Below, piece after piece: positions 1 to 9,130 of a DNA stretch of 64,000 nucleotides. The stretch is from Lactobacillus hamsteri DSM 5661 = JCM 6256 (GTDB taxonomy: Bacteria > Bacillota > Bacilli > Lactobacillales > Lactobacillaceae), in the NCBI RefSeq assembly GCF_000615445.1, contig NZ_BALY01000003.1, positions 31,271 to 95,270 on the forward strand. The letters run 5' to 3'. The number at the start of each line of letters is the position of its first letter. Positions within the stretch are counted from its first letter, which is position 1. Made by a program: the position numbers and the translations under genes. The notes under the pieces are model-generated. The model was not told where the DNA came from, ran no database searches, and saw only the letters and a program-made list of their open reading frames with translations.

Positions 1-390
1 ACGAGTAATTAAAGACTTAATGTTGATTTCTTCAGGTCCTACGCCATCCATTGGAGATAAAACACCGTGAAGAACATGATAAAGTCCATCATACTCTCCC
101 ATTTCTTCAAAGGCCATGACATCTTTTGGCTGTTCAACAACCATAATCGTTGCTTGATCACGATTAGGATTAGAACAAATATCACACGGATCCTTTTCAG
201 TGATGTTACCACAAATTGAACATTGGTGAAGATTCTTTTTCACATCATTCAAAGATTTGGCAAAATCCTGCACATCCTGTTCAGGCATATCCAAAGTATA
301 AAAAGCCAATCTAGTTGCAGTTTTTTCACCAATTCCTGGCAACCTCATGTAAGATTCAATAAGTCGTGCAATAGGTAATGGATATTGCAA
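1..390 (-). CDS. recR: Recombination protein RecR, N-terminal part (runs off the window edge)
   Basis: The first 130 codons of RecR, which with RecO and RecF loads RecA at gapped DNA. The reading frame is open from a TTG at 388-390 to the left edge and gives [23 protein letters not shown] (the helix-hairpin-helix), then a four-cysteine zinc finger (CSIC about residues 56-59, CDIC about 68-71) and the start of the Toprim domain (TIMVVEQ). The C-terminal third lies outside the window. The TTG directly follows the TAA of the upstream ebfC gene, so the two are probably translationally coupled. The order dnaX-ebfC-recR is the usual one in Firmicutes. The TTG start is inferred from alignment with the family start; no nearby ATG fits. 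Confidence 0.93.
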   Translation of the reverse strand, partial: MQYPLPIARLIESYMRLPGIGEKTATRLAFYTLDMPEQDVQDFAKSLNDVKKNLHQCSICGNITEKDPCDICSNPNRDQATIMVVEQPKDVMAFEEMGEYDGLYHVLHGVLSPMDGVGPEEINIKSLITR

Positions 391-720
391 TTACATCAAG
401 CCTTTCGTGTATTTGCCTAAACTTGCTTGGGTAGCTTCATCAATTGAAGAAATTCCCTTGTTAACAGCATCAATAATTAAATCTTGAAGCATGTCTGGAT
501 CATCTGGATCGATTGCTTCTTTGTTAATCTTCAAATCTTTAAGCTTACGGTCACCGGTAAAGGTAGCTACAACTAAGTCATCTGCTGATTTTCCGGTGAA
601 TTCTTGAGCAGTAATATTTTCTTGTTCTTCTTGCATTTGTTGTTGAAGCTTCTTAGCTTGCTTCATCATTTGTTGCATATTCATACCGCCCATACCGCCA
701 AAATTAGGTCTTCTACTCAT
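391..720 (-). CDS. YbaB/EbfC family nucleoid-associated protein
   Basis: A small DNA-binding protein of the YbaB/EbfC family (109 aa, the usual length). It forms dimers that bind DNA and coat the nucleoid; its exact role in lactobacilli is not settled. The N-terminus is rich in Gly, Met and Gln ([10 protein letters not shown]) and is followed by an amphipathic Lys/Gln helix, as in the family; the conserved D-P-D-D-P-D-M-L stretch lies near residues 72-79. It sits between dnaX (19 bp upstream) and recR (0 bp downstream), the conserved Firmicute arrangement, so a link to replication or recombination is inferred from context. Confidence 0.93.
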   Translation of the reverse strand: MSRRPNFGGMGGMNMQQMMKQAKKLQQQMQEEQENITAQEFTGKSADDLVVATFTGDRKLKDLKINKEAIDPDDPDMLQDLIIDAVNKGISSIDEATQASLGKYTKGLM

Positions 721-739
721 TTTAAATCTCCTTTAAAAA

Positions 740-2575
740 CTAATCTTTAATATTTACTGTATCACCAAATAAAGCCTTTGCTTTATTAATTACTTCAGGA
801 TCATCTTTTGGTTCTTCTGATTCTGTTTTTTCTTCTTGAATTGCTTCAATCTTTTGCTTCTTTTTAGCTAAAAGTTCCGCTTTATGACTTTGAACAAATT
901 CATTTCTAACAGCCATCCAGTCATTATCAGGTACCAAAACAATATCATAAGAATGTTTAGTAAATTTTTCAATATAACCTGTTAGTTTCGCCAACAAATC
1001 ACTATCTGAACTTGCTTTTTCAAACCATAATGTATATTTGCATTTCATTACAACTTGATCAGGACTTGCCGCAACAGGTTCAAGCACATCGAGAAGTGCT
1101 TTTTCAGAAACTTCTAAAACAGACTTCAAATCTGGCCAAACATCTTTAATAGCTACTAAATCCTGCTTAGTTGCATTTTCCAGTACATGATAAACCTGCT
1201 TACGATTTTGTTCAGTTGTTTTCTTAACTTTTTTAACTGTTTTCCTTGGTTCAGGCTGAATAATCTTAGTTTGCTTACGAGCGGGTGCCTTCTTTTCTTC
1301 ATTATCCATATGAAAAATCATATTAGGTTGTGAAGAATGACTTACAGGTCGACTAGATAAACTAGAAACTTGTCTTGTTAAATCAATAACTTGTTTTTTC
1401 AGAGCAGCGACTTCGGCTTGCAAATCAGTGTTTGCACTTGCAGATACTGGTTGAACTTCCGGAGCTTTTACAGTTTTTGAAATTTCATTCGAATTATTAA
1501 CTTTTTGACTAGCTGCCACCAAAAATACTTCCAATGGAATTTGTTGTTGATTAGTGTAACGCAAATCATTCAAAGCATTATTAGCTAATTTTATTAAATT
1601 AAAATAGCGTTCACTTGGAACTTCTTTGATTTTTTCCGCAAAATCTTTAGTTAAAAAGCTACTGCTGTTTTCACGATCATTTGCTTTATTAACCATTAAG
1701 GCATTAGTTGCTAAATCAATTAATTCATCCAAAATGTTTTTAGAACTAGCACCATCGGCTAAAGCAGACTGAGTTTGTATTAAAGCATTTCCTGCATCTT
1801 CGTTCAATAAGGATAATAAAATTGTTTCAATTTTTTCTCGTGCCGCAAAGCCAGTAATTTGCAAAGCATCATCATAATTAATGTTGCCTTTTTCATAACT
1901 CAGCAATTGATCAAGAATACTTAAAGCATCACGCATCCCGCCATCGGCAACTTGCGCAATAACCGCTAAAGCCTTATCTTCATAAGCAATCTTTTCTTGA
2001 TCAAGAATGTACTCCATTCTCTTTTCAAGATCAGACTTAGATATGCGTTTAAAATTATATCTTTGCGTTCTTGAAATAATAGTTGCTGGAACTTTTTGTA
2101 GTTCAGTTGTGGCCAGAATAAATACAACATGCTCAGGTGGCTCTTCCAAAGTTTTAAGTAAAGCATTAAAAGCTCCTATCGAAAGCATATGAACTTCGTC
2201 GATAATATAAACTTTGTACTTTCCTTGCGTAGGAGCGTATTTTACCTTATCACGAATATCACGAATTTCATCAACGCCATTATTTGAAGCTGCATCGATT
2301 TCCATGATATCAGGCATTGAACCAGCATCAGCTGCAAGACAATTCTCACATTCATTGCATGGTTCGCCATCTTGCAAATTAGTACAATTTAATGCCTTAG
2401 CAAAAATTTTGGCACAAGAAGTCTTACCTGTCCCACGCGGACCAGCAAACAAAAAAGCATGTGAAATAGTACCACGTTTTATAGCATTTTTAAGAGTGTC
2501 GGTAATGGCTTCCTGTCCGACAACACTATCAAAAGTGCGAGGTCGCCATTTACGATATAGCGCTTGATAAGCCAT
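740..2575 (-). CDS. dnaX: DNA polymerase III subunit gamma/tau
   Basis: The clamp-loader ATPase subunit of DNA polymerase III (611 aa). Visible motifs are Walker A GPRGTGKT (45-52), zinc-binding cysteines at 64, 73, 76 and 79, Walker B DEVH (126-129) and sensor/SRC motif SRT (168-170). A Lys/Glu-rich tau-type C-terminal region follows after about residue 370. There is no obvious A-run frameshift site like the one that makes gamma in E. coli, so a single tau-like product is expected. Transcription probably starts downstream of the SRP RNA, whose terminator lies only about 20 bp before the start codon; the GGGAAAGAG ribosome binding site is just after that hairpin. Confidence 0.97.
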   Translation of the reverse strand: MAYQALYRKWRPRTFDSVVGQEAITDTLKNAIKRGTISHAFLFAGPRGTGKTSCAKIFAKALNCTNLQDGEPCNECENCLAADAGSMPDIMEIDAASNNGVDEIRDIRDKVKYAPTQGKYKVYIIDEVHMLSIGAFNALLKTLEEPPEHVVFILATTELQKVPATIISRTQRYNFKRISKSDLEKRMEYILDQEKIAYEDKALAVIAQVADGGMRDALSILDQLLSYEKGNINYDDALQITGFAAREKIETILLSLLNEDAGNALIQTQSALADGASSKNILDELIDLATNALMVNKANDRENSSSFLTKDFAEKIKEVPSERYFNLIKLANNALNDLRYTNQQQIPLEVFLVAASQKVNNSNEISKTVKAPEVQPVSASANTDLQAEVAALKKQVIDLTRQVSSLSSRPVSHSSQPNMIFHMDNEEKKAPARKQTKIIQPEPRKTVKKVKKTTEQNRKQVYHVLENATKQDLVAIKDVWPDLKSVLEVSEKALLDVLEPVAASPDQVVMKCKYTLWFEKASSDSDLLAKLTGYIEKFTKHSYDIVLVPDNDWMAVRNEFVQSHKAELLAKKKQKIEAIQEEKTESEEPKDDPEVINKAKALFGDTVNIKD

Positions 2576-2593
2576 GAATTCTCTTTCCCTAGT

Positions 2594-2629
2594 AAAAAAC
2601 TCTTAACTCTTTGAAAGAGTTAAGAGTTT
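2594..2629 (-). terminator. Intrinsic terminator after the SRP RNA
   Basis: On the minus strand an A-flanked perfect inverted repeat (AAACTCTTAACTCTTT with its complement) is followed by six T residues. It lies between the SRP RNA and dnaX and fits termination of the short RNA, although it also allows read-through into dnaX. Confidence 0.8.
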
Positions 2630-2639
2630 GTAATTGTCT

Positions 2640-2718
2640 AATAAAAGGCACATGCCTGAACAACCTTAGTGCTGCTACCTTCCGGTCCTGACACAATTCA
2701 GAAGCCAAACATTGCCCA
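2640..2718 (-). ncRNA. ffs: Small bacterial signal recognition particle RNA (4.5S-like)
   Basis: The minus strand carries the diagnostic SRP Alu-less domain IV: GTGTCAGGACCGGAAGGTAG, followed by the matching CAGCAC, with the GGAA tetraloop and asymmetric loop that bind Ffh. The ends pair as GGGCAATG with CATGTGCC. The position between tadA and dnaX is the conserved place for this gene in Bacilli. The ends are estimated from the outer stem, so a few bases of error are likely. A weak promoter (TAGAAA, 17 bp, TATTAT) lies upstream. Confidence 0.9.
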
Positions 2719-2760
2719 ACAAATATAATAACGTATTTTGAAAAATATTTCTACTATTAG

Positions 2761-3273
2761 CTAATTTTCTTCTAAATTATTTTTAGCAGCTTTTTTAGCT
2801 TCTTTCTGCTTTTTGCGAATTGCCCTAAAAAAGTTAGTCAACATCTGGCCACATTCTTCTTGATTCAATCCAGCTATTACGTTAGGATGATGATTAAATT
2901 TTTCTACAGCAAATAAATCAACTACGCTTCCTGCAGCCCCCGCTTTAGGATCCATAGCACCAAAAAAGATATTTTTTATACGCGAATTAATGATAGCTCC
3001 TGCGCACATTGGGCAAGGTTCTAATGTTACAAATAAGCTGCAATCAATTAAGCGCCAAAAACCAATATTTTTGCAAGCTTCACGAATCGCAATCATTTCC
3101 GCATGCTGGGTAGCATCTTGATCTAGTTCACGGCGATTATATCCTTTTCCTACAACTTCACCATTAGGATCAACTACAATTGCGCCAATCGGCACTTCAT
3201 CTTGTGCCTCAGCTTTTTTAGCCTCTTCTACGGCCAATTGCATATATTTTTCTTTATCTTCGTCTGTGAACAT
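2761..3273 (-). CDS. tadA: tRNA-specific adenosine deaminase TadA
   Basis: Converts A34 to inosine in the wobble position of tRNA-Arg(ACG). The 170-aa protein has the zinc and catalytic motifs of the cytidine deaminase fold: HAE at 57-59 (catalytic Glu59) and PCPMC at 86-90 (two zinc-binding cysteines). The C-terminal tail is Lys-rich, as in other lactobacilli. It is 21 bp downstream of the RsmC-like methyltransferase gene and probably in the same transcript. The start has a GAGGTAG ribosome binding site; Met11 would be an alternative start. Confidence 0.95.
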   Translation of the reverse strand: MFTDEDKEKYMQLAVEEAKKAEAQDEVPIGAIVVDPNGEVVGKGYNRRELDQDATQHAEMIAIREACKNIGFWRLIDCSLFVTLEPCPMCAGAIINSRIKNIFFGAMDPKAGAAGSVVDLFAVEKFNHHPNVIAGLNQEECGQMLTNFFRAIRKKQKEAKKAAKNNLEEN

Positions 3274-3294
3274 ATATTAGCTACCTCAATGTTT

Positions 3295-3921
3295 TTAATT
3301 TTTTACGGCCTTTAAAATGTAATAGCCTTTATCCCTATCCAAAATTTCACAATTGCCATAAGTTTCTTTAAGCAACTTACGTGCACTTGGCTCACCTTGT
3401 TTTTTCTGAATAACTACTAATAAAACACCATTATTTACAAGATAATCTTTCGCATCTGCTAAAATCGCAGAAACAACTTTTTTGCCCGCTCTAATTGGGG
3501 GATTGGTCAAAATCATGCCAAACTTTTTAGTTTTATCAACTTGCGAATAAACATCTGATGAGTAAATATTCACGTTGCCAACATGATTAAGCTCCGCATT
3601 TCTTTTTGCTAAAGCTAATCCACGTTCATTGACATCGACCATATCAACAGTTTGATTAGGCCAAAATTTTGCAGCAAATAATCCAATTGGGCCATAACCT
3701 GTCCCAACATCAAGAATATTATTTTCAGGAAATTTCACGTTTTCCATCGCTTTAATTAAGACACCAGAACCATAATCAACACGCATTTTTGAGAAAACTC
3801 CAGCATCGGTATTAAACTTTAAATCAACGCCGCCAACATGATAATCTACAACATGTTCATCATGTGCGGCATCAGGATTTTCTGCAAAATACATTTGATT
3901 TTTATTATTTGCCATTTTCAT
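3295..3921 (-). CDS. Class I SAM-dependent methyltransferase, RsmC/YbxB-like
   Basis: A 208-aa methyltransferase related to the C-terminal domain of RsmC (16S rRNA guanine-N2 methylation at G1207). The SAM-binding motif I DVGTGYGPIG is at 71-80, and NPPIRAGK at 140-147 is the catalytic NPP motif typical of base-amino methyltransferases. The start overlaps the 3' end of the K+ channel gene by 17 bp; codon 3 is also ATG and could be the true start. The rRNA target is inferred from family membership, not shown here. Confidence 0.85.
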   Translation of the reverse strand: MKMANNKNQMYFAENPDAAHDEHVVDYHVGGVDLKFNTDAGVFSKMRVDYGSGVLIKAMENVKFPENNILDVGTGYGPIGLFAAKFWPNQTVDMVDVNERGLALAKRNAELNHVGNVNIYSSDVYSQVDKTKKFGMILTNPPIRAGKKVVSAILADAKDYLVNNGVLLVVIQKKQGEPSARKLLKETYGNCEILDRDKGYYILKAVKN

Positions 3922-4759
3922 CCTCGCTCTTCTTTTTTGAAATCCAACCTTTTAAACGGCGCCATTCCGTAGAATTTTGTTCTTTACGCAACTCTTCAAT
4001 TTGAGCCTGCATTTTTTTATTGGCATCAGCTAAATCTTGATTTTGCTTTTCAAGATTATCAAGCTTTTTTAAAATAAGCTGCATATTACTTTGGTTTTGA
4101 CTAGTATTAATAGCCGAATTTTTCTTCATAAAATAAGTCGTAAGTGAACTTGTAACCATACCCATGATTCCTACACCAATTAAAATCATTACTAAGATTA
4201 CAAATTTTCCCATTAAAGTTTTTGGTGAGATGGTATAGGTAGAAATATCACCATAACCCACAGTACTTGCAGTTGTAATAGCCCACCAAAACGCTCGATC
4301 TAAAGAAACGTGTTCAGTAATTGAAATCGCAACAGATCCTAACATTAAAAAGGCAATACTAAAGTAAATCATATAAAGAATGCCATTAGTATGCAAAATT
4401 TTACGTAATTTACCAACCAATCCAGCTAATCGAATCAGCCGTAGCAATCGGAAATATAAAACAATATTCCCCATCTGTGCCATTTCCATCCAGTTAAAAG
4501 CAATACCTACTGGAATAATGGCTAATAAATCATAAATATTATTTTTTACAAACAGGCGCTTATCATCTGACTTATAAAGTCTTACAAAATAATCGATTGC
4601 AAAAATAATCAAAATAATGTTATTTACCCAAAACCAACGTGAGTAACGCCCATTAATATCAATTACTGCAGCAAAATCCATGACAATCAAAACAATTGCG
4701 ATAATTGCTAGAATTGCCATTGTCCATTTATAAATATTTTTCTTAAGTGTTGTATCCAT
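3905..4759 (-). CDS. Voltage-gated-type potassium channel (six-TM, Kch/KvAP-like)
   Basis: A 284-aa membrane protein with the K+ selectivity filter TVGYGD at 166-171, preceded by five hydrophobic segments (about 13-33, 44-60, 75-92, 100-114 and 128-148) and followed by the last pore helix (about 186-210). A stretch with regularly spaced arginines (RLLRLIRL near 104-111) resembles an S4 voltage sensor. The tail (about 225-265) is predicted coiled coil (EKQNQDLADANKKMQ), which could hold a tetramer together. It carries no RCK/TrkA-N ligand domain. The gene begins the tadA/methyltransferase transcript, just after the rplL terminator. Confidence 0.88.
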   Translation of the reverse strand: MDTTLKKNIYKWTMAILAIIAIVLIVMDFAAVIDINGRYSRWFWVNNIILIIFAIDYFVRLYKSDDKRLFVKNNIYDLLAIIPVGIAFNWMEMAQMGNIVLYFRLLRLIRLAGLVGKLRKILHTNGILYMIYFSIAFLMLGSVAISITEHVSLDRAFWWAITTASTVGYGDISTYTISPKTLMGKFVILVMILIGVGIMGMVTSSLTTYFMKKNSAINTSQNQSNMQLILKKLDNLEKQNQDLADANKKMQAQIEELRKEQNSTEWRRLKGWISKKKSEDENGK

Positions 4760-4773
4760 ATCTATATTTTACG

Positions 4774-4815
4774 AAAAAAAAGAGGACCCTGCCAAGTGGC
4801 AAAATCCTCTTTTTA
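4774..4815 (-). terminator. Intrinsic terminator of rplJ-rplL
   Basis: The minus strand reads AAAAGAGGA, a nested TTGCCACTTGGCA hairpin, TCCTCTTTT and more T residues. It lies 27 bp after the rplL stop and separates the ribosomal operon from the channel gene. Confidence 0.88.
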
Positions 4816-4841
4816 TAAATAGTCGCCCAGTTGGGCAGTAA

Positions 4842-5204
4842 CTATTTAAGGGTTACAGTAGCACCAACTTCTTCAAGCTTAGCCTTGATGTCGTTAGCTT
4901 CGTCTTCTGAAACGCCTTCCTTAACGTTCTTAGGAGCACCATCAACAAGGTCCTTTGAGTCCTTAAGGCCAAGACCAGTAATGTCACGAACAACCTTAAT
5001 AACCTTAACCTTTTCTTGACCTGCTTCAGTCAATTCAACGTCGAATTCTGACTTAGCTTCTGCAGCACCTGCAGCACCTGCAGCTGCAACTGGAGCAGCA
5101 GCAGTAACGTCAAATTCTTCTTCAATAGCCTTTACAAGGTCGTTCAATTCAAGGATGGTAGCACCCTTCAAATCTTCAATAATCTTTTCAGTATCTAAAG
5201 CCAT
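4842..5204 (-). CDS. rplL: 50S ribosomal protein L7/L12
   Basis: The stalk protein that recruits translation factors to the ribosome (120 aa, usual length). The N-terminal dimerisation domain (1-33) is followed by an Ala/Gly-rich hinge (about 34-52) and a compact C-terminal domain with the [10 protein letters not shown] helix. Its start is 60 bp downstream of rplJ, the usual stalk operon order, and it shares the L10 autoregulated leader. Confidence 0.98.
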   Translation of the reverse strand: MALDTEKIIEDLKGATILELNDLVKAIEEEFDVTAAAPVAAAGAAGAAEAKSEFDVELTEAGQEKVKVIKVVRDITGLGLKDSKDLVDGAPKNVKEGVSEDEANDIKAKLEEVGATVTLK

Positions 5205-5264
5205 TTATATATCCTCCGAAAATTTAGAATTTAGATAATAGCTATGATAATTTCTTATCAACAA

Positions 5265-5774
5265 TTATTCAGCTGATTCGTCCTTTGATTCAGCAACAGC
5301 TTTAACAGCATATGCGAAGTCGCGTACTGGAGCTTGCAATACAGATACAAGCATTGACAACAAACCTTCGCGACCTGGGATAGCAGCAAGTTCCTTGATT
5401 TCTTCTTTTGAAGTCAACTTACCTTCAAGCATACCACCCTTGATTTCGATAACGTCAAAGTCATCTTCGTACTTAGAAACAATACGAGCAGGTTCAGTAA
5501 CGTCGTCAGCGTTATCAGTGTAGACAACAGCAGTTGGGCCAACAAAAGTATCGTCAAGACCTTCAATACCAGCCTTAGCAGCAGCGCGTCTTAAGTAGGT
5601 GTTCTTGATAACCTTCATCTTAACATCGTTATCACGAAGTTCCTTACGCATGTTAGTAACTTCTTCAACAGTCAAACCTAAGTAGTTAATTACCAAGATA
5701 GCCTTTGCACTCTTAAGTTCTTCAGCAAATGCATCAACGAGCTTTTCTTTTTCAGCAATAGCAGCTTTACTCAA
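5265..5774 (-). CDS. rplJ: 50S ribosomal protein L10
   Basis: The stalk base protein that binds 23S rRNA and L7/L12 dimers (169 aa). The start is TTG with a GGAGGTGAAATCGA leader, matching the family start MSKAAIAEKE. In this family L10 (with L12) represses its own translation or transcription through the leader RNA upstream, which is present here. Confidence 0.98.
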   Translation of the reverse strand: MSKAAIAEKEKLVDAFAEELKSAKAILVINYLGLTVEEVTNMRKELRDNDVKMKVIKNTYLRRAAAKAGIEGLDDTFVGPTAVVYTDNADDVTEPARIVSKYEDDFDVIEIKGGMLEGKLTSKEEIKELAAIPGREGLLSMLVSVLQAPVRDFAYAVKAVAESKDESAE

Positions 5775-5814
5775 TCGATTTCACCTCCATAATTACTCTG
5801 ATAAATTCTATAAG

Positions 5815-5938
5815 GCCTTTTTATATAAAAACTCCATGCCGAAAGACATGGAGCGTAAAAATCTTCATTATCTTCTGGCCTCGGCGGGATATTAAGGCGT
5901 CATGCCACCCGAGTCTTAGGTAGAATTTACAATTACAT
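5815..5938 (-). promoter_or_regulatory. L10 leader (autoregulatory RNA of rplJ-rplL)
   Basis: Between the promoter and rplJ lies a structured leader with a conserved-looking core: CTAAGACTCGGGTGGCATGA, then CCTTAATATCCCGCCGAGG. These fold into the kink-turn and bulged stem typical of the L10 binding site found upstream of rplJ in Firmicutes. It ends in a terminator-like hairpin (see 5824-5853), so control is probably by attenuation. The assignment rests on sequence and position; no covariance search was run. Confidence 0.8.
5824..5853 (-). terminator. Attenuator hairpin in the L10 leader
   Basis: CTCCATG, loop, CATGGAG and then TTTTTATATAAAAA on the minus strand, about 50 bp before rplJ. It is placed inside the leader, so premature termination there could respond to L10 binding. 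Confidence 0.75.
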
Positions 5939-5967
5939 AGTATAGCAGGACATATGATTTAGCGCAA
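5939..5967 (-). promoter_or_regulatory. Sigma-A promoter of rplJ-rplL
   Basis: The minus strand has TTGCGC (-35, at 5962-5967), exactly 17 bp, and TATACT (-10, at 5939-5944), directly before the L10 leader and only 9 bp after the phoU stop. Confidence 0.75.
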
Positions 5968-5975
5968 GGAAAAAA

Positions 5976-6653
5976 TTAAATAGTTTTTCCTTCAGTTGGA
6001 TTCGACAACTCTTCAAGCTCACCTGTAGTTTTGTAAACAACCCACATTGCCAAATTAACGATGTGATCGCCAATTCTTTCTAATAATCTAGTAACTACAA
6101 AGTAGCTTGATGAAGCTACGGCTACGCTTGGATCATTTTCAATTCCATCAATAATCAACTTTCGAGCCTTAACATAATCTTCATCAATTTCAGTATCATG
6201 CGCTGCAACAGATTTAGCCATTTTACCGTCATCTTGAACATAAGCAGTCAAAACTTGAATCAACATGTGGCGTACATTATGAGTCATGCGAGAAATAATT
6301 TCTTCTACTTCTGGAATTCGAGGATTTCCCTTTACACGAATTGTTTCCAAAGCAATACTAATTGCATTTTCACCAATTCTTTCCAAATCAGTTGTTGCCT
6401 TCAAAATACTGATTACCACTCTAAAATCAGTCGCAACTGGCTGTTGTAAAGCCATTAATTTCAAGGCTTTCTTTTGAATGTCTAAAGATTCATGTGGAAT
6501 CTTTTCTTCATCATCAACCATAGCTTGTGCTCTTTTTTTATCATGATCAACAAAAGCTCTTGTAGCATGATCAATTTCATCATTTACAAAAACACCCATT
6601 TCCATAAATTGGGTATTCAATTTTTTCAATTCATCTAAAAATATTTCGTGCAT
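5976..6653 (-). CDS. phoU: Phosphate signaling/uptake regulator PhoU
   Basis: A 225-aa all-helical metal-binding protein that couples the Pst transporter to phosphate signalling and limits uptake. The two PhoU repeats are visible: QQPVATDFR (70-78) with DLERIGENA (89-97) in the first and LLERIGDHIVNLA near 190-202 in the second. It is the last gene of the pst operon, 16 bp after pstB. No phoR/phoP pair lies in this window. Confidence 0.97.
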   Translation of the reverse strand: MHEIFLDELKKLNTQFMEMGVFVNDEIDHATRAFVDHDKKRAQAMVDDEEKIPHESLDIQKKALKLMALQQPVATDFRVVISILKATTDLERIGENAISIALETIRVKGNPRIPEVEEIISRMTHNVRHMLIQVLTAYVQDDGKMAKSVAAHDTEIDEDYVKARKLIIDGIENDPSVAVASSSYFVVTRLLERIGDHIVNLAMWVVYKTTGELEELSNPTEGKTI

Positions 6654-6669
6654 CTTTTACCTCAATACT

Positions 6670-7425
6670 CTAACCAAAACGACCGTTAAGGTAATCACTT
6701 GTAATTTGTTTTTCAGGTGCAATAAACATCTGCTCTGTTGGACCAGCTTCAATCAAATTGCCATTCATTAAAAATGCTGTTTGATCAGAAATTCGCCCTG
6801 CCTGTTGCAAGTTGTGCGTAACCATAATGAAAGTATATTTGTGTTTTAATTCCATTAAAGTTTCTTCAATTTCTGAACTTGAAATTGGATCCAATGCACT
6901 TGTTGGTTCATCAAGCAAAACAACTTTTGGTCTAACCGCTAAGGCTCTTGCAATACAAATTCGTTGTTGTTGTCCGCCTGAAAAAGCCTGAGCGTTTCTA
7001 TTTAAATTATCCTTAGTTTCCTTCCAAATTGCAGCTTGCTTTAAGCTTTCCTCGACTCTTTGGTCAATTAATTCTTTATCTTTAACACCGGCTAAACGCA
7101 AACCATAAGCAATATTGTTATACACAGAAAAAGGAAAGGGTGTTGGCTGCTGGAAAACCATACCAACTTCTTTTCTTAATTCAACCAAATCAGTTTTTGG
7201 ACTATAAATATCTTTTCCATCGAATAAAATTTCACCAGTAATACGAATATTTTCAATATCATCATTCATTCGATTTAAGCAACGCAAAAAAGTTGACTTA
7301 CCACAACCTGAAGGACCAATTAATGCCGTTAATTCTTTTTCATGAAAGTTCAGACTAATTCCATGCAAAGCTTCAAAATTGCCATAGTTTAACTTAACGT
7401 TCTTTGCAGTTATAACTTCTTTCAT
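6670..7425 (-). CDS. pstB: Phosphate ABC transporter ATP-binding protein (second PstB)
   Basis: ATPase of the high-affinity phosphate importer (251 aa from the ATG at 7425). I chose this start because AAAGGAAAAGAA precedes it; the open frame extends 31 codons further into the upstream gene. Walker A GPSGCGKS is at 37-44, followed by SGGQQQR and VVLLDEPTS. The frame starts 10 bp after the previous pstB. Tandem pstB genes are normal in lactobacilli and Bacillus; which one partners PstCA most of the time cannot be told from sequence. Confidence 0.95.
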   Translation of the reverse strand: MKEVITAKNVKLNYGNFEALHGISLNFHEKELTALIGPSGCGKSTFLRCLNRMNDDIENIRITGEILFDGKDIYSPKTDLVELRKEVGMVFQQPTPFPFSVYNNIAYGLRLAGVKDKELIDQRVEESLKQAAIWKETKDNLNRNAQAFSGGQQQRICIARALAVRPKVVLLDEPTSALDPISSSEIEETLMELKHKYTFIMVTHNLQQAGRISDQTAFLMNGNLIEAGPTEQMFIAPEKQITSDYLNGRFG

Positions 7426-7435
7426 TTCTTTTCCT

Positions 7436-8233
7436 TTAACCAAAACTACCTTGAATATAATCTTCCGTAATCTTGCCCTTAGGATTAGTAAAGATTTCGG
7501 CTGTTGTATTATATTCAATTACATGTCCAAGATGGAAAAATGCAGTATAATCACTGATTCTAGATGCTTGCTGCATATTATGCGTAACCATAATCATGGT
7601 ATATTTGCTGCGAAGCTGTTTTAAAGTATCTTCAAGCTTAGACGTTGAAACAGGATCAAGGGCACTAGCGGGTTCATCCAAAAGTAAAATTTCTGGTTTA
7701 ACTGCTAAGGCACGTGCTATACAAAGTCTTTGCTGCTGACCACCTGAAAGAGCCAAAGCACTTTTATCAAGTTTGTCCTTAACTTCATCCCACAAAGCAG
7801 CCGCACGTAAACTTTCTTCAACAATTTGATCTAATTCATTTTTATCATTCATGCCATTAGCTTTTAAAGCATAAACAATATTTTCACGAATTGATTTTGG
7901 AAAAGGATTGGGACGTTGAAAGACCATACCAATATTTTTACGCAATTCATAAACATTAATATTTGACTTATTAACGTCTAATCCATGAAAAATAATTTCG
8001 CCATTAATCGTTGCTACTCGGTCATTCATTCTATTTAAAGATCGTAAAAAGGTTGATTTACCAGAACCTGAAGCACCAATTAATGCTGTAATCGTATTTT
8101 TCTTGAATTGCAAACTCGCATCAAATAGCTTTTGAACTGTACCGCCATATAAAACACTTAAATCTTTAGTCGACAAAGCTATCTCATCTGAATCAAACGT
8201 CTTGATATAGCTTGGTTTGTTAATTACTTCCAT
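7436..8233 (-). CDS. pstB: Phosphate ABC transporter ATP-binding protein (first PstB)
   Basis: The first of two PstB ATPases (265 aa). Walker A GASGSGKS is at 53-60 and the signature SGGQQQR plus ILLLDEPAS follow. It carries about 15 more N-terminal residues than its neighbour ([12 protein letters not shown]), and the two are clearly diverged copies, not a recent duplication. It follows pstA by 9 bp. Confidence 0.95.
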   Translation of the reverse strand: MEVINKPSYIKTFDSDEIALSTKDLSVLYGGTVQKLFDASLQFKKNTITALIGASGSGKSTFLRSLNRMNDRVATINGEIIFHGLDVNKSNINVYELRKNIGMVFQRPNPFPKSIRENIVYALKANGMNDKNELDQIVEESLRAAALWDEVKDKLDKSALALSGGQQQRLCIARALAVKPEILLLDEPASALDPVSTSKLEDTLKQLRSKYTMIMVTHNMQQASRISDYTAFFHLGHVIEYNTTAEIFTNPKGKITEDYIQGSFG

Positions 8234-8242
8234 TTTTCACCT

Positions 8243-9130
8243 TTATTTTGCTGCCGTTAATTTTTGATAAAGCTTATTGCCTAAATAGCGAGCACCTAAG
8301 TTAAACAAGATAACCACAATAACCAACAAGGCTGAAGTTGCCGCAGAAACAATGGTAGCATCTGAAATAATTCCTTCTGTGTTCACTTTCCAAATATGAA
8401 CGGCCAAAGTTTCAGCAGGACGCATAACATTCAAAAAACTCGTTGGACTGAATGGATTCCAGTTTGAATAATCTACAGTTGAGCCACTTTGCCCTGCGGT
8501 ATAAATCAAGGCTGCAGCTTCCCCAAAAATTCTTCCAGCACTCAAAATAAGTCCTGTTAAAATTCCTGGTAATGCCGCTGGTAACACAATTCCGCGAATG
8601 GTTTTCCAATTAGAAAGACCTAAAGCAAGACCAGCTTCACGTTGAGCCTGGGGAACGCCCTGAATTGCTTGTTCAATATTACTGGTAAGAATTGGCAAGT
8701 TAAAGAATGTCAAAGCTAAAGCACCAGAAATAATTGAAAAACCAAAACCGAATTGAACAACAAATAATAAATAGCCAAATAAACCTACAACAATTGAAGG
8801 AAGCGAGCTTAAAATTTCAATTGTCGTTCTAATCAAACTAGTAATCCAATTATCTTTAGCATATTCAGAAAGATAAATCGCTGCTCCCAAAGCAATTGGC
8901 AAAGAGATAATTGTTGTTAAAACAAGCAAATAAAGCGAATTAAACAATTGATCTCGAACACCGCCCCCTGCTTTATATGATGAAGCTTCAGAGGTTAAGA
9001 AATGCCACGATAAATGAGGGACACCAGTAATTAAAATATTGCCTAAAATACCAGCTAAAATTAAAACAACGATTGCAACCAAAATATGAATAATAATCGT
9101 TGCTAATTTATCTCTGCTTTTCGCATTCAT
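8243..9130 (-). CDS. pstA: Phosphate ABC transporter permease PstA
   Basis: Membrane subunit of the phosphate importer (295 aa), with six hydrophobic segments and the EAA-type cytoplasmic loop (REAGLALGLSNWKTIRGI). It shares one base with the end of pstC (stop/start overlap), so the two permeases are translationally coupled. Confidence 0.96.
   Translation of the reverse strand: MNAKSRDKLATIIIHILVAIVVLILAGILGNILITGVPHLSWHFLTSEASSYKAGGGVRDQLFNSLYLLVLTTIISLPIALGAAIYLSEYAKDNWITSLIRTTIEILSSLPSIVVGLFGYLLFVVQFGFGFSIISGALALTFFNLPILTSNIEQAIQGVPQAQREAGLALGLSNWKTIRGIVLPAALPGILTGLILSAGRIFGEAAALIYTAGQSGSTVDYSNWNPFSPTSFLNVMRPAETLAVHIWKVNTEGIISDATIVSAATSALLVIVVILFNLGARYLGNKLYQKLTAAK

Noticed and set aside
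740..2575. A programmed frameshift in dnaX making a gamma subunit
   Set aside because: No slippery A-run with a downstream hairpin of the E. coli type in the relevant part of the gene.
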